Below, piece after piece: positions 16,110-26,297 of a stretch of 64,000 nt of DNA (position 1 is its first letter; each line of letters begins with the position of its first letter). This DNA is from CAYMWF01 sp964394085 [NCBI: uncultured Gemmatimonadota bacterium] (GTDB taxonomy: Bacteria; GCA-2686955; CAYMWF01): the NCBI GenBank assembly GCA_964394085.1, contig CAYMWF010000022.1:1-64000 (forward strand). The letters are read 5' to 3'. Position numbers and translations under genes: made by a program. The notes beneath the pieces were generated by a model. The model ran no database searches, was not told the origin of the DNA, and was given only the letters and a program-made list of their open reading frames with translations.

Positions 16110-19100
16110 ATGCCGGATCAGAACTTTGTACATCTCCATGTTCATACTGAATACTCGTTGCTGGATGGAGCCTGCCGGTCGGGTGATCTCGTTACCGCAG
16201 CCTACAAAATGGGTTCCGGCGCGGTAGCTGTGACCGACCATGGCAACATGTTCGGCGCTGTGGAATTCTACCAGAAGGCCGAGAGTGCGGGAATCAAACC
16301 GCTCGTCGGTCTGGAAGCGTATGTTTCCGAAAGCGGAAGAAAAGAGCGGAACCGCAACCAGGGGCGAAATCACCATCTGGTCCTTCTGGCAAAGAATGAA
16401 ACAGGTTACAACAACCTGATTAGGCTCGCATCCATAGGTTTTCTCGAGGGTTTTTATCGCCGGCCGCGTATCGATCACGAAATGATGGCGGAATTCTCCG
16501 AAGGTCTTATCGCTCTTTCCGCTTGTATAATGGGTGAAATCCCCGACGCGATCCTGACGGGAAATATCGATAAAGCCCGTCGTCTGGCCGGCTGGTATTC
16601 GGAAGTGTACGGCCCCGGCAACTTCTACCTGGAAATCCAGGATCACGGAATGAAAGAGGAAGCTGAAGCGAATAAAGGTGTACTTGAACTATCAAGGGAA
16701 CTGGATATTCCGGTTGTAGCCACCAACGATGTTCATTACCTGGAGGCGGAAGATTACCGCGCACATGATGCCCTTCTCTGCGTCCAGACAGGAGCCCTGC
16801 TCGATGATCCCAAGAGGTTACGTTTCGCCTCGGATCAATTCTACCTGAAAACATCCCGCGAAATGCAGGCGCTTTTCGGACATGTGCCCGGCGCGTTGTC
16901 GAATTCGGTCAAGATTGCTGAAAAGTGCGATCTCAGTCTCGATATGGAAGGGAACCTCCTTCCCAGCTTCCCGATTCCCGACGATTTCGATAATGCCGAG
17001 GATTACCTGACTTACAAGGTCCAGCTGCAGTTCGACAAGATTTGCGGTGAAGGCTCCGAGCAACAGCGGGCCAGGATGAAACATGAACTGGGCATTATCA
17101 AAGAAACGGGGTATGCCGGTTATTTCCTCATTGTTTCCGACTTTATCGATGTTGCCAGAAAGCTGGGTGTCAGGGTGGGGCCGGGCCGGGGTTCAGCGGC
17201 AGGAAGTCTGGTTGCATACCTGCTGGGAATCACCGGCATCGATCCATTAAAGTACGACCTCCTTTTTGAAAGATTTCTGAATCCGGAACGTGTGACCATG
17301 CCGGATATCGATATCGATTTCCCCGACGATCGCAGGGGAGAGATAATCGATTATGTCATCGACCATTACGGCCGGGAAAATGTCTGCCAGATCATCACCT
17401 TCGGAAAAATGAAAGCCAGGCAGGTGATTAAAGATGTCGGCCGTGTAATGGGCATGTCATTCGACGAACTCGACAAAACGGCAAAGTTGATACCTGAAGA
17501 ATTGAACATCACTCTGGACGACGCTGTGAGAAGGGTTCCGGAATTACGTAAATATTTCGATTCGACGGACGAAACGGCAAAGCTTCTCGATATGTCCCTG
17601 CGTCTCGAAGGCGTGGCCCGGCAGGCGTCCATTCATGCGGCCGGTGTCGTGATTACCCCCGACAGAGTGGACAGATATGTACCTCTTTTCAGGGCGTCTT
17701 CGGAAGACGGTTCGGTGACGACGACCCAGTACGACATGAAGTGCCTGGAAGACCTGGGTATCCTGAAAATGGATTTTCTGGGTCTGCGCACCCTGACGGT
17801 TCTGGAAAACGCAGTCCGCCTGATAAAAGAATCAGGGGCGGAACCTCCCGATCTGGATAAAATACCATTCGATGATCCTGCCACATTCAACCTTTTCTGC
17901 AAGGCTGAAACGGTCGGTATCTTCCAGTTCGAATCATCCGGAATGCGGGAATACCTGATGAAGCTCAAACCGGACCGCTTCCAGGATCTGATTGCCATGA
18001 ATGCGCTTTACCGGCCGGGTCCCATGGCGAATATTGATGACTTTATCGCCGGAAAACATGGTTTGAAACTGGTCGAATACCCTCATGTAAAACTTGAACC
18101 CATCCTTGAAGAAACATATGGTGTAATAGTCTACCAAGAGCAAGTAATGCGAATCGCTTCAGAACTGGCGGGTTATTCCCTGGGCGGTGCAGATATACTG
18201 CGCCGCGCAATGGGTAAGAAAAAAGCCGAGATAATGAGACTGGAGAGAGACCGGTTCGTAAACGGATGCAAGGAAAGGGGAATTTCGCGGAGCAAGGCAT
18301 CAGCCATTTATGAGCTTATCCAGAAGTTCGCTGAATACGGCTTCAATAAATCCCATTCCACGGCTTATGCATATCTCGCATACCAGACCGCATACCTGAA
18401 GGCTCATTACCCGGCCGAGTTCATGGCGGCGGTGATTTCCAGCGAAATGTCGAAAAGTAAACGGGTCGTCACACTCCTCGAGGAAGTCAGGCGGATGGGA
18501 ATCAAGATTCTGCCTCCCGATGTGTCGACCAGCGGGTACGGCTTCACCGTTGAGGACGGCCGCATCAGGTTCGGGCTCGGAGCGATCAGGAATGTCGGAA
18601 AAGGGCACGTCGAGGAAATCATCCGGATCAGGAGGGAAAAAGAAATCCCTCAGGATTTTTACGAATTCTGTACGCACCTCGATCCGGGGATGCTGAACCG
18701 CAGGGTGCTCGAATCGCTGGTGAACGCAGGCGCCATGGATCGTTTCAGTGGATCCAGAACTCAGAAACTCGCTTCCATCGATACAATCACCAGTACCCTG
18801 TCCCGCATCGCCCGTGAACGCGAAATCGGCCAGGCGTCTCTCTTCGGCGAGGAGGATCATGCGGATACCGGATTCACTTTTCCTGAAGTCGCAGAAGAAT
18901 CCGAAGATGTGTTAATCCGCGAGAAAGAAGCCCTGGGCTTCTTCCTTTCCGGGCATCCCCTCGAACAGTTCAGAAAAGAAATAGAATCGCTTTGCGGCGG
19001 AAACATCGCGGGTCTCGAAGGTGCGGATGAATCCGAGCGTCCATGCCGCATTGCGGGACAGGTTACAGGATTCTCGGTCAAACGTTCCCGAAAAGGCAAC

Positions 19101-19613
19101 CTATATGCCTCCTTCCGCCTGGAAGACTTCACGAGCAGTCTCGATGCAGTGGTGTTCACAGACAGATACGAAGCCTCACGCGATCACCTGGATAATGACC
19201 GGTTCGTGCTCGTGGAAGGGCGCGTCTCGGCGAAGGGTGAAGCGCCCAAACTGTTCGTTGAACGGGTGATCCCGCTTCCATCCGCGATGTCGAAACTGGT
19301 CGATGGACTCAGGATCGCGGTCCAACTTCCTGATTTCGATGGAGACAGCGTGGACGAATTAAGAAGAATACTGTCACGAAACGCCGGTCATTGCCCCGTG
19401 TTCGTTAGAGCTTACCGGGAAAAGAACCCCATAGGCACTTTTCGTCTCAAAACGGGGAGCGTGAGACCTGAACCCGGTTTTCTCAGCGAGCTTGCGTCCG
19501 TTCCGGGAATCAGGCGGGCTGCATGGCGTGTAAAGCAGATTGAAATCAACAATCGCGATTCCCGTCGCCGCGCCCAGGGGGCGCATTTTGAGACTACAGG
19601 AAAAGCGTTTTAA
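16110..19613 (+). CDS. dnaE: DNA polymerase III alpha subunit
   Basis: 1167 residues, replicative polymerase of the DnaE1 type. It has an N-terminal PHP domain (FVHLHVHTEYSLLDG, VTDHGNMFG), the palm with catalytic aspartates D399/D401 (with D403) in MPDIDIDFPDDRR, fingers and tau/beta-binding regions (GYSLGGADILRRAMGKKK, FNKSHSTAYAYLAYQTAYLK), and a C-terminal OB domain (GQVTGFSVKRSRKGNLYASF). It is complete, with no intein. I start at ATG 16110 (MPDQNFVHLH), after a GGGGGAG site and downstream of the mapped promoter; the open frame extends to 16035. It is a housekeeping gene, unrelated in function to its neighbours. Confidence 0.97.
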   Translation: MPDQNFVHLHVHTEYSLLDGACRSGDLVTAAYKMGSGAVAVTDHGNMFGAVEFYQKAESAGIKPLVGLEAYVSESGRKERNRNQGRNHHLVLLAKNETGYNNLIRLASIGFLEGFYRRPRIDHEMMAEFSEGLIALSACIMGEIPDAILTGNIDKARRLAGWYSEVYGPGNFYLEIQDHGMKEEAEANKGVLELSRELDIPVVATNDVHYLEAEDYRAHDALLCVQTGALLDDPKRLRFASDQFYLKTSREMQALFGHVPGALSNSVKIAEKCDLSLDMEGNLLPSFPIPDDFDNAEDYLTYKVQLQFDKICGEGSEQQRARMKHELGIIKETGYAGYFLIVSDFIDVARKLGVRVGPGRGSAAGSLVAYLLGITGIDPLKYDLLFERFLNPERVTMPDIDIDFPDDRRGEIIDYVIDHYGRENVCQIITFGKMKARQVIKDVGRVMGMSFDELDKTAKLIPEELNITLDDAVRRVPELRKYFDSTDETAKLLDMSLRLEGVARQASIHAAGVVITPDRVDRYVPLFRASSEDGSVTTTQYDMKCLEDLGILKMDFLGLRTLTVLENAVRLIKESGAEPPDLDKIPFDDPATFNLFCKAETVGIFQFESSGMREYLMKLKPDRFQDLIAMNALYRPGPMANIDDFIAGKHGLKLVEYPHVKLEPILEETYGVIVYQEQVMRIASELAGYSLGGADILRRAMGKKKAEIMRLERDRFVNGCKERGISRSKASAIYELIQKFAEYGFNKSHSTAYAYLAYQTAYLKAHYPAEFMAAVISSEMSKSKRVVTLLEEVRRMGIKILPPDVSTSGYGFTVEDGRIRFGLGAIRNVGKGHVEEIIRIRREKEIPQDFYEFCTHLDPGMLNRRVLESLVNAGAMDRFSGSRTQKLASIDTITSTLSRIAREREIGQASLFGEEDHADTGFTFPEVAEESEDVLIREKEALGFFLSGHPLEQFRKEIESLCGGNIAGLEGADESERPCRIAGQVTGFSVKRSRKGNLYASFRLEDFTSSLDAVVFTDRYEASRDHLDNDRFVLVEGRVSAKGEAPKLFVERVIPLPSAMSKLVDGLRIAVQLPDFDGDSVDELRRILSRNAGHCPVFVRAYREKNPIGTFRLKTGSVRPEPGFLSELASVPGIRRAAWRVKQIEINNRDSRRRAQGAHFETTGKAF

Positions 19614-19689
19614 GACGATCTCAGGTTGAAAGCGCTTCCGGATATTTCCCGGAGGTGATTCAGTCAGTTTACCACCCGGGGGATTTTCA

Positions 19690-22600
19690 CTGATAAAATA
19701 CCTTGCCACATTCTGTTTATTGTTGACTTCACCGGCTGCAGCCCTTGTGTCGGACATGCCTTCAATCGAACTGGTTCCCCTCTCCGATACTCCAGAGGAG
19801 TTTGTCTTTTCTCTGACGCTGCCGACAGATGCACTGCGTGATTTTCTGAATCACGGTTCAATCGACGGCCCCTGGGGTTACTACATGGAGCCGGGCCAAC
19901 CTCTGGTACCCTGCGTCGGACGCCTGGTCGCGGTTCCAGATGGTAAACGGTCCGTTGTAGCAGTCACTTTCGAGGATGAGCGATATTATCACGATATTAC
20001 GATTCTCTCCCAGGGTGCCTATCGCGATTTTCCCGGTGACGCTGATCGTTTTCTGCCTGACGAAGAAAAAAGGTTCGAGATATCTGATTTTTCATTCGGA
20101 GGGCGCAATTTCGCCCGTTTGAGCATTTTCCCCGTCCGGTACAATCCTTCCTCCAGGACCGCAAGGGTCGCCCACCGGATGAAAGTCACGGTCAAGTTTG
20201 AAACCACCTATCGAAACGTGGTTTCTCCCGGCTATCGCTCAAAAGCGCCAGCTCTCATGCGGTCCAGTAATCCCGGCCCGGCTGTCGCCAGGCTGCTGCG
20301 TATGGCGATTAACCGCTCCAGCGCGCAGAAATGGAGCAGAAAATCTGTCGGGGATCCCTCCATTTCCGGCCTTGGAAAAAATATCCTGACCGGTGGTACA
20401 CCTCAATCGGGTTCACCTCCTCCCGCCGCAGGCCACCTTCCCGATTTCGACAGGGCGTGCCGGATTGTTGTCGACGAGGATTCTCTGTACGTAATTCGCG
20501 GCAGAGATCTGGAGGTCGCTGACATCGATATCGACAATATCGATCCCAGGAAGCTCGGCCTGTTCCATGAGGGCGAGCCGGTGCCCGTCTATGTCGAAGG
20601 CAAGAACGACGGGAAACTCGATCCCGGCGACAGGATTATCTTTTACGGCAAAGCCAACAGGGGCGATTTCACCTATTACGATTATTTCAGCAATCTATCG
20701 ACATATTTTCTTGAATGGGGAATTGAGAAACCGCTGCATTTCATCGAAGAGGACGGGGCTCTTGCCGAGCGGGATTCGATGAACCTGATATTTCCCGATT
20801 CATATACCATGGAAGTGCATGCGGAGGAGGATCTGATTTTTTCCCATCTGGAGCAGAATGCTTCCGAAGAGATCGATCACTGGTTCTGGAATTCGGTAAA
20901 GGCGCAAAGCTATTCCAATATCCAGGTCAGCCTGGCGGCACCCGACACTACCCGCAATTCTATCGCCGAAATCCGGGTTCGTCTGATGGGAAGCACATTT
21001 CCGGATGAAAATCCCGATCACCACGTGCAGATGTTTTTCCAGGGGCAACTGGTCCACGATGCCTGGTGGGATGGGCAGACACCCTACATTTATGACGGAT
21101 TCGGCACCGGATCCGGAGTTCCAAATACACGCCTCAAACACGGAAATAACGGTTTGATGATGGTTGTCCCCGGGGATACCGAAGCCGGGAACATTGACGA
21201 GGTTTTTCTCGACTGGGTCGAAGTGAGGTATGCCAGGAGCTACCGGGTTCTCGATAATATGATCCTGTTCCAGAAGCCGCTGGATGGCGAGTTCGGGCTG
21301 CATCAGTTCGAGATTGCCGGTTTCGAGGCTGAAGAAGGGGAAGATCCACCCGATATCGAACTCTTCAAGCTGGGAGTGAGCCGCATCGTCAACAGTGAAT
21401 TACGGCTTGATGAATCGGAAGGTTCTTACTCTCTATTGTTCCAGGACCATATCTATACGGATGGGACCAGGTACTTCGCCTGCACCGACGATATGCTGGC
21501 AGAACCGAAAAGTATCGAACGTTGCGATCATCACGAGAATCTGCTCGACCCGGTGTCTTCTGCAGAACTCATTTTACTGGCCCCGGACGATTACTACGAA
21601 CCCGTCCAGACCTACGCGGCATGGAAAGAAGAGCAGGGGATTTCATCCAGGGTTTTCCACCTCCAGGATATCTACGACTATTTCTCTTATGGCGAATATT
21701 CTCCAATAGGGATAAAGAGTTTTATCAGGTATGCCGCAGAGCACTGGCCCTCCCCGGTTCCGAGCTACGTCCTGCTGGTGGGGGAGGAAACCTGGTCCCA
21801 CCGGTACTGGGCAAGACACTCGGAGGTCGCCACCCCCAGCATAGAGAGGTACACATACGATTTTGGTGCCACTACGAGCGACCACTGGTTTTCGACTATT
21901 GCCGACACGTCGAATATCCCGGCGATAGCCGTAGGACGCTGGACCGTCCGTCATTTGAACGATCTTGATCGGGTCATGGAAAAGCTGATGGACGGCGATT
22001 CCGATCCGGATTCGACCGGCTGGTCCCGGAATATCGTCATACTTGGCGGCGAGCAGGATTATTTCAGGGAGAAAAGCGAGGAGCTCGTGACTCTCTGTCT
22101 TCCTGACTACTGGGTACCGAGGAAACTTTACGTAATCGAAGACGACTCGCTGGATCCCGATCCCTTTTTCGGAAATACTAACAATCTCATAGATTATATC
22201 GACTCCGGAGCCGGAGTAATAAATTTCCAGGGACACGGCGGCGGCGCCGTCTGGTCGGATCAGAATCTTCTCGACCTTACCCATGTTCCCATGCTCGATA
22301 ACAGGTATAAGCTTCCCGTAATATTCAGCATGACATGTCTGACATCATCATTTGCTTCAGCAACACGTACATGTCTCGGTGAGGCGTTTTTCAGAGAGAA
22401 GCGAGTGGGAGCAAAAGCCTTCTTCGGCTCTACAGCCTTATCCTATAAAGTGAACGGCGTCATCTTCAACAGGTACTTCCTCCGTCTGCTCGGTGAACCG
22501 GGGGTCGAACGGGTCGGTGACCTGATAGTCAGGGCCGAAACCGAATTCTACATCGAAAATGCGGGACTTATCGCGGACGATATGCTGAACGCCTATCTCT

Positions 22601-24657
22601 TGATAGGCGATCCCACAGAATTGATATCGCTCCCAACTCAGAGAATGTCTGTCGATATAACTCCGCTTAGTGTTGATCCCGGAAATGAGATTTCGGTTAC
22701 AGCCGTTCTCGAGGGAGCCGGTGAGGGCGGCGCCGGCTGCATAAGCTTTGTCGATCCCCTTGGGTGTGTTGTAGATGAAAAGAAGTTTCAGCTTGATTCG
22801 GGAATGATGGGAACGACTTTCACCATCGCAGAAGAATCACGATCGGGCGCATGGACGGTAAGAACTACTGCAAGAGACGATGATGGTTTCGAGGGTGTGG
22901 GTTCGGGTGTCTTCTCGGTCGCCGCTCCCTTTTTCAGTGAATCCTGGCACGAACCGGAATTCCCGACAGAAAACGATGAGGTGGATATTTATCTCGACGA
23001 TGCATTCAACCCTCCCTCAGAAGGACAGTACCTCTGCGAGCGGGCATTCAACTACTCCTTCTACAATCCGGAATTTCTGACTATGGTCCATCATCCGGAA
23101 GGGTACTGGAAGACGGAATCACCGATTCCTCCGGCTCAGCCTTTAAGCAGTACGTACTACAGGATAATCTATGTAGACGATGATACGACCAGGAGCCGGA
23201 TCGGATCCTGGACCGTGGAAGAGAAGGTGGATCTGGCACTTGTGTTTCCTTATGACATGCATCTCGGTGTATCGGATGAAACACTCGTTCTGCGGTTCGC
23301 GGTAAACAATGGCAGCGGTCGAGCCGTTGAGAATGTTCCGGTCAGTTTTAAATGGCGTGCGGTCGAAAGCGGTGGCCGGAAAAAGATTGGCGGCTGGATG
23401 CCTTTTGAGCCGTTTGACAGGGATACTCTCGACCTGGCTCCGCTCGAGACGGCATATGCCGAGATACCGTTTACTCTCCCGAAAGGCGCGTATTCGGTCA
23501 TAGCTTTTATCGATCCAGACAGCATCTTCGATGAAACCAGCGAGTTCAACAATTTCAATACGGGTAAACCTGTTCCACTGGTATACGACCATTTCCTGGT
23601 GAGTCCGGAATACGGAACCGGAGGGTTCGTTACTTCCCCCGACGGCAATTTCTCCTGTAACGTGCCCCCGGCGTACGTTTCTTCTACGACGACGGTTACC
23701 ATTTTTTCAGATCAAGTCCCTGTGCCTGTCGAACAACCGGACATGGGTGAAGTAATTCCAGAATTCGGCAATGAACCCGGATCCTGGGTTGTTTCCTTCG
23801 TAGATTCGAGCGTGGTTACCGGGGCGGGTGAGATCTCGGTAGAAATCAGATTCGCGGATGAAGATTCACTGAACCCGGCTCCGGAAAAGGTTGCACCGTA
23901 CAAGTGGAACCCGTCGATGCGGAAATGGTTACGGCAGCCCGCAGAACAGCAGGACAGCAGTGCCGTCCGTTTTGCGACTCCCTCCCCGGGGCAATTCGCA
24001 CTGTTCGTATCAGACGATGACAGCGGACCCCACATCGAACTCAACGTAGAGGGCCAGCACTACACACAGGACTGCTTCGTTTCACGCACTCCGTCCATAA
24101 CCGCTCTGGTCCAGGATGAAAACGGAATTGACACCAGCGCGGCTACCATCGTTCTTGAACTGGATGACGAAGCGGTGGATCAATCGGAGCTCCTGATCCG
24201 CTGGAGTGAAGAATCCCCGAACTGGATGACGGTTACATGGTTGCCGACGTTTGAAAGGGGTGCCCAGCACACGGTCAGACTTACAGCGAACGATGTGAAT
24301 CTGAATCCCGGTTCCGGAGAAATAGAGTTTGTAGTATCGAACGACCTCGACATAATCAGGTTCGGCAATTATCCGAATCCGATCACAGGTGAACGCACAA
24401 CGTTCATATTCTACCTGACCGATTGGGCTGATGATGTAAGGCTCGGTATTTATACAGCTTCCGGCAGGCTTGTGAGAGAATTTTCCTACGCGTCGGGAGA
24501 TCCGGATCTCCGCCCGGTCGATTACAGCGAGAAGACCTGGGACCTGGTTGACGAAAAAGGATACCCGGTGGCCAACGGCGTCTATTTCTACAAGATCAAA
24601 GCCGTTGCGGGAGCGGAAAAAGTGGTGAAAACCGGTAAGATGGCGGTACTTCGGTGA
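19690..24657 (+). CDS. PorU-like C25 peptidase (type IX secretion sortase family)
   Basis: About 1655 residues. The open frame has no ATG near its 5' end. A CTG at 19690 behind GGGGGA (six-base spacer) would give a good signal peptide (IKYLATFCLLLTSPAAA); TTG 19720 would cut the signal in half. An N-terminal beta-rich domain is followed by the C25 domain, with the presumed catalytic His in NFQGHGGGAVW (codon 22234) and Cys in FSMTCLTSSF (codon 22336). CARDB-like and Ig-like domains come next, and a C-terminal FlgD-like domain ends the protein (GNYPNPITGERTTF to VANGVYFYKIK). PorU removes C-terminal sorting domains from secreted cargo at the outer membrane. The PorV-like gene overlaps its stop by 4 nt, which strongly supports a PorU/PorV assignment. 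Confidence 0.82.
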   Translation: MIKYLATFCLLLTSPAAALVSDMPSIELVPLSDTPEEFVFSLTLPTDALRDFLNHGSIDGPWGYYMEPGQPLVPCVGRLVAVPDGKRSVVAVTFEDERYYHDITILSQGAYRDFPGDADRFLPDEEKRFEISDFSFGGRNFARLSIFPVRYNPSSRTARVAHRMKVTVKFETTYRNVVSPGYRSKAPALMRSSNPGPAVARLLRMAINRSSAQKWSRKSVGDPSISGLGKNILTGGTPQSGSPPPAAGHLPDFDRACRIVVDEDSLYVIRGRDLEVADIDIDNIDPRKLGLFHEGEPVPVYVEGKNDGKLDPGDRIIFYGKANRGDFTYYDYFSNLSTYFLEWGIEKPLHFIEEDGALAERDSMNLIFPDSYTMEVHAEEDLIFSHLEQNASEEIDHWFWNSVKAQSYSNIQVSLAAPDTTRNSIAEIRVRLMGSTFPDENPDHHVQMFFQGQLVHDAWWDGQTPYIYDGFGTGSGVPNTRLKHGNNGLMMVVPGDTEAGNIDEVFLDWVEVRYARSYRVLDNMILFQKPLDGEFGLHQFEIAGFEAEEGEDPPDIELFKLGVSRIVNSELRLDESEGSYSLLFQDHIYTDGTRYFACTDDMLAEPKSIERCDHHENLLDPVSSAELILLAPDDYYEPVQTYAAWKEEQGISSRVFHLQDIYDYFSYGEYSPIGIKSFIRYAAEHWPSPVPSYVLLVGEETWSHRYWARHSEVATPSIERYTYDFGATTSDHWFSTIADTSNIPAIAVGRWTVRHLNDLDRVMEKLMDGDSDPDSTGWSRNIVILGGEQDYFREKSEELVTLCLPDYWVPRKLYVIEDDSLDPDPFFGNTNNLIDYIDSGAGVINFQGHGGGAVWSDQNLLDLTHVPMLDNRYKLPVIFSMTCLTSSFASATRTCLGEAFFREKRVGAKAFFGSTALSYKVNGVIFNRYFLRLLGEPGVERVGDLIVRAETEFYIENAGLIADDMLNAYLLIGDPTELISLPTQRMSVDITPLSVDPGNEISVTAVLEGAGEGGAGCISFVDPLGCVVDEKKFQLDSGMMGTTFTIAEESRSGAWTVRTTARDDDGFEGVGSGVFSVAAPFFSESWHEPEFPTENDEVDIYLDDAFNPPSEGQYLCERAFNYSFYNPEFLTMVHHPEGYWKTESPIPPAQPLSSTYYRIIYVDDDTTRSRIGSWTVEEKVDLALVFPYDMHLGVSDETLVLRFAVNNGSGRAVENVPVSFKWRAVESGGRKKIGGWMPFEPFDRDTLDLAPLETAYAEIPFTLPKGAYSVIAFIDPDSIFDETSEFNNFNTGKPVPLVYDHFLVSPEYGTGGFVTSPDGNFSCNVPPAYVSSTTTVTIFSDQVPVPVEQPDMGEVIPEFGNEPGSWVVSFVDSSVVTGAGEISVEIRFADEDSLNPAPEKVAPYKWNPSMRKWLRQPAEQQDSSAVRFATPSPGQFALFVSDDDSGPHIELNVEGQHYTQDCFVSRTPSITALVQDENGIDTSAATIVLELDDEAVDQSELLIRWSEESPNWMTVTWLPTFERGAQHTVRLTANDVNLNPGSGEIEFVVSNDLDIIRFGNYPNPITGERTTFIFYLTDWADDVRLGIYTASGRLVREFSYASGDPDLRPVDYSEKTWDLVDEKGYPVANGVYFYKIKAVAGAEKVVKTGKMAVLR

Positions 24658-25733
24658 GAAAGATGTTCTTTCGGAAATGTTCTTGCCTGTTTATCCTCGT
24701 CTGGATGGCGCTCGTCTCGTTGCCTGATTCCGGTGTCTGTCTGCCGAGCCGGTATGGCGGGGATTTTCTGAACATCGGCGCGGGAGCTCGCGAAATGTCT
24801 CTATCCGAAACGGTCTCCGCGACGACGATTTCCAACAATTCTATGTGCTGGAATCCATCGGGAATGTTTTTTCTCTCACAGGATCAGCTCACATTCCAGC
24901 ATACATTCTACAACGGTTCCCTCGCTGATTTTCATTTCCTGGCTTATTCCCTGCCGCTGGGATCGGCTGCTCGAATAGGTATCGGCTGGTTCCGTTTCGG
25001 CGTCGATGACATACCGGAATACCCCGATATCGATCCTGAGGATCGCGGCATCCGGGTAACCGATCCGGGCGAACGCCCCGATTGGAAGCCGCTAGGGTAT
25101 TTTACGAGTTCGGACAACGCTTATTATGTCACCTTTGCCCGGGGCTGGTCCGGGATGACAGATCTCGGCTGGATCTACAAACCGTTCCATTTCGGAATCT
25201 CCGGCGGGGTGAGCTTGAAGATAATCAGACAATATATTGGAGAGTATTCAGGCGCGGGAATCGGCCTGGATGTCGGTATGACGGCTGAAATCAACCTCGG
25301 CGAGTTCATTGGTGAAAACTACCTGGGTCTCTTTCGTTACGGTTTTTCAGTGACAGACGTCAGTGCGACATCGATTGCCTGGGATACTCCGTCCAAGAGA
25401 AAAGATTCAGTGGCCCCGGTCCTGAGAACAGGTATAGGATACCGGCAGGTCCTTCCGTTTTCGGCGGGAAGCCTGCTCGTGGCATGGGATGCGAAGTATG
25501 ATTTGAATCAAAACGAAAAACTGGGCAACACGGTGGGAGTAGAGTACGAATTCGCCGATTCTGTTTTTCTCAGAATGGGAAAGCGGGCCGGATCCTGGAC
25601 GGTGGGAGCCGGGTTCAAATACTGGCGGCTTGCAATCGATTATGCTTTCATCAGTTACGGTGTTGAACCGTCTCATCGGGTGGAACTCGGGTTCATCCCG
25701 GGATTCGGTAAGGATGGGGGAGGGCGGAAATGA
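24654..25733 (+). CDS. PorV/PorQ-family outer-membrane beta-barrel protein
   Basis: 359 residues. The N-terminal signal peptide is followed by GGDFLNIGAGAREMSLSETVSA and NSMCWNPSGMFFLSQDQLTFQH, the hallmark opening of PorV/PorQ proteins. Alternating amphipathic strands fill the rest, ending with an aromatic-rich barrel strand. PorV is the outer-membrane shuttle and partner that presents cargo to the PorU sortase. The GTG start overlaps the TGA of the PorU-like gene, showing translational coupling; an ATG three codons later is the alternative start. The SLBB gene follows after about 80 bp. Confidence 0.82.
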   Translation: MRKMFFRKCSCLFILVWMALVSLPDSGVCLPSRYGGDFLNIGAGAREMSLSETVSATTISNNSMCWNPSGMFFLSQDQLTFQHTFYNGSLADFHFLAYSLPLGSAARIGIGWFRFGVDDIPEYPDIDPEDRGIRVTDPGERPDWKPLGYFTSSDNAYYVTFARGWSGMTDLGWIYKPFHFGISGGVSLKIIRQYIGEYSGAGIGLDVGMTAEINLGEFIGENYLGLFRYGFSVTDVSATSIAWDTPSKRKDSVAPVLRTGIGYRQVLPFSAGSLLVAWDAKYDLNQNEKLGNTVGVEYEFADSVFLRMGKRAGSWTVGAGFKYWRLAIDYAFISYGVEPSHRVELGFIPGFGKDGGGRK

Positions 25734-25816
25734 GGCATGCATGGCGGGATGGAGAAAACTGCCGGATCCCGTGCGGTTAACGTGCACGGAGAGGTCTAAA
25801 GGAGCTTGATTTTAAA

Positions 25817-26296
25817 ATGATACGTTCGATACCGATAATCGCAGTAACAATGATTCTGGTTACGCTGTGTCCGGGTATCGCCGAAGGGATGGACGAGCCG
25901 GGGAGAGCGGCGCAATACTATGTGCAACCCGGAAGCATATCTCAACTCCAGATAAACGTGAAGATCTGGGGACAGGTGCTCCGTCCCGGATTGTATCTTG
26001 TACCGGATCAGACCGACATCGTCGATCTTCTTTCATATGCTGGCGGACCTACCGATGTGGCGAATCTTGATGAAGTTGTTATAGTGAGGAATACGCGAGA
26101 TCAATCGCAGATCATAAAGGTGAGTATTAAAAAGTATTTGAATGATGGCAATATTGATGATATTCCCATCCTGATGCCAGGTGATACTGTTGTTGTATCG
26201 GGTAGTATTTTCCATGCGTTCGACAGGTTCGCCGGATTTCTGGCTAAACTAGCCGTAATTGTAACAACTTATAATCTGTTCTTGGAGCCTAGTTGA
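25817..26296 (+). CDS. Secreted SLBB-domain protein, polysaccharide export type
   Basis: 159 residues with a signal peptide (about 1-24). The single SLBB domain is visible as VKIWGQVLRPGLYLVPDQTDIVDLLSYAGGPTDVAN and MPGDTVVV. A hydrophobic helix near the C terminus (FLAKLAVIVTTYNLFLEP) could anchor it in a membrane. It lacks the N-terminal Poly_export (BON-like) domain of Wza, and at 159 residues is less than half Wza length, so it is not a full outer-membrane exporter. The gene ends one base before the epimerase ATG and opens the polysaccharide block, so it probably takes part in envelope passage of the polymer. Confidence 0.75.
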   Translation: MIRSIPIIAVTMILVTLCPGIAEGMDEPGRAAQYYVQPGSISQLQINVKIWGQVLRPGLYLVPDQTDIVDLLSYAGGPTDVANLDEVVIVRNTRDQSQIIKVSIKKYLNDGNIDDIPILMPGDTVVVSGSIFHAFDRFAGFLAKLAVIVTTYNLFLEPS

Positions 26297-26297
26297 T

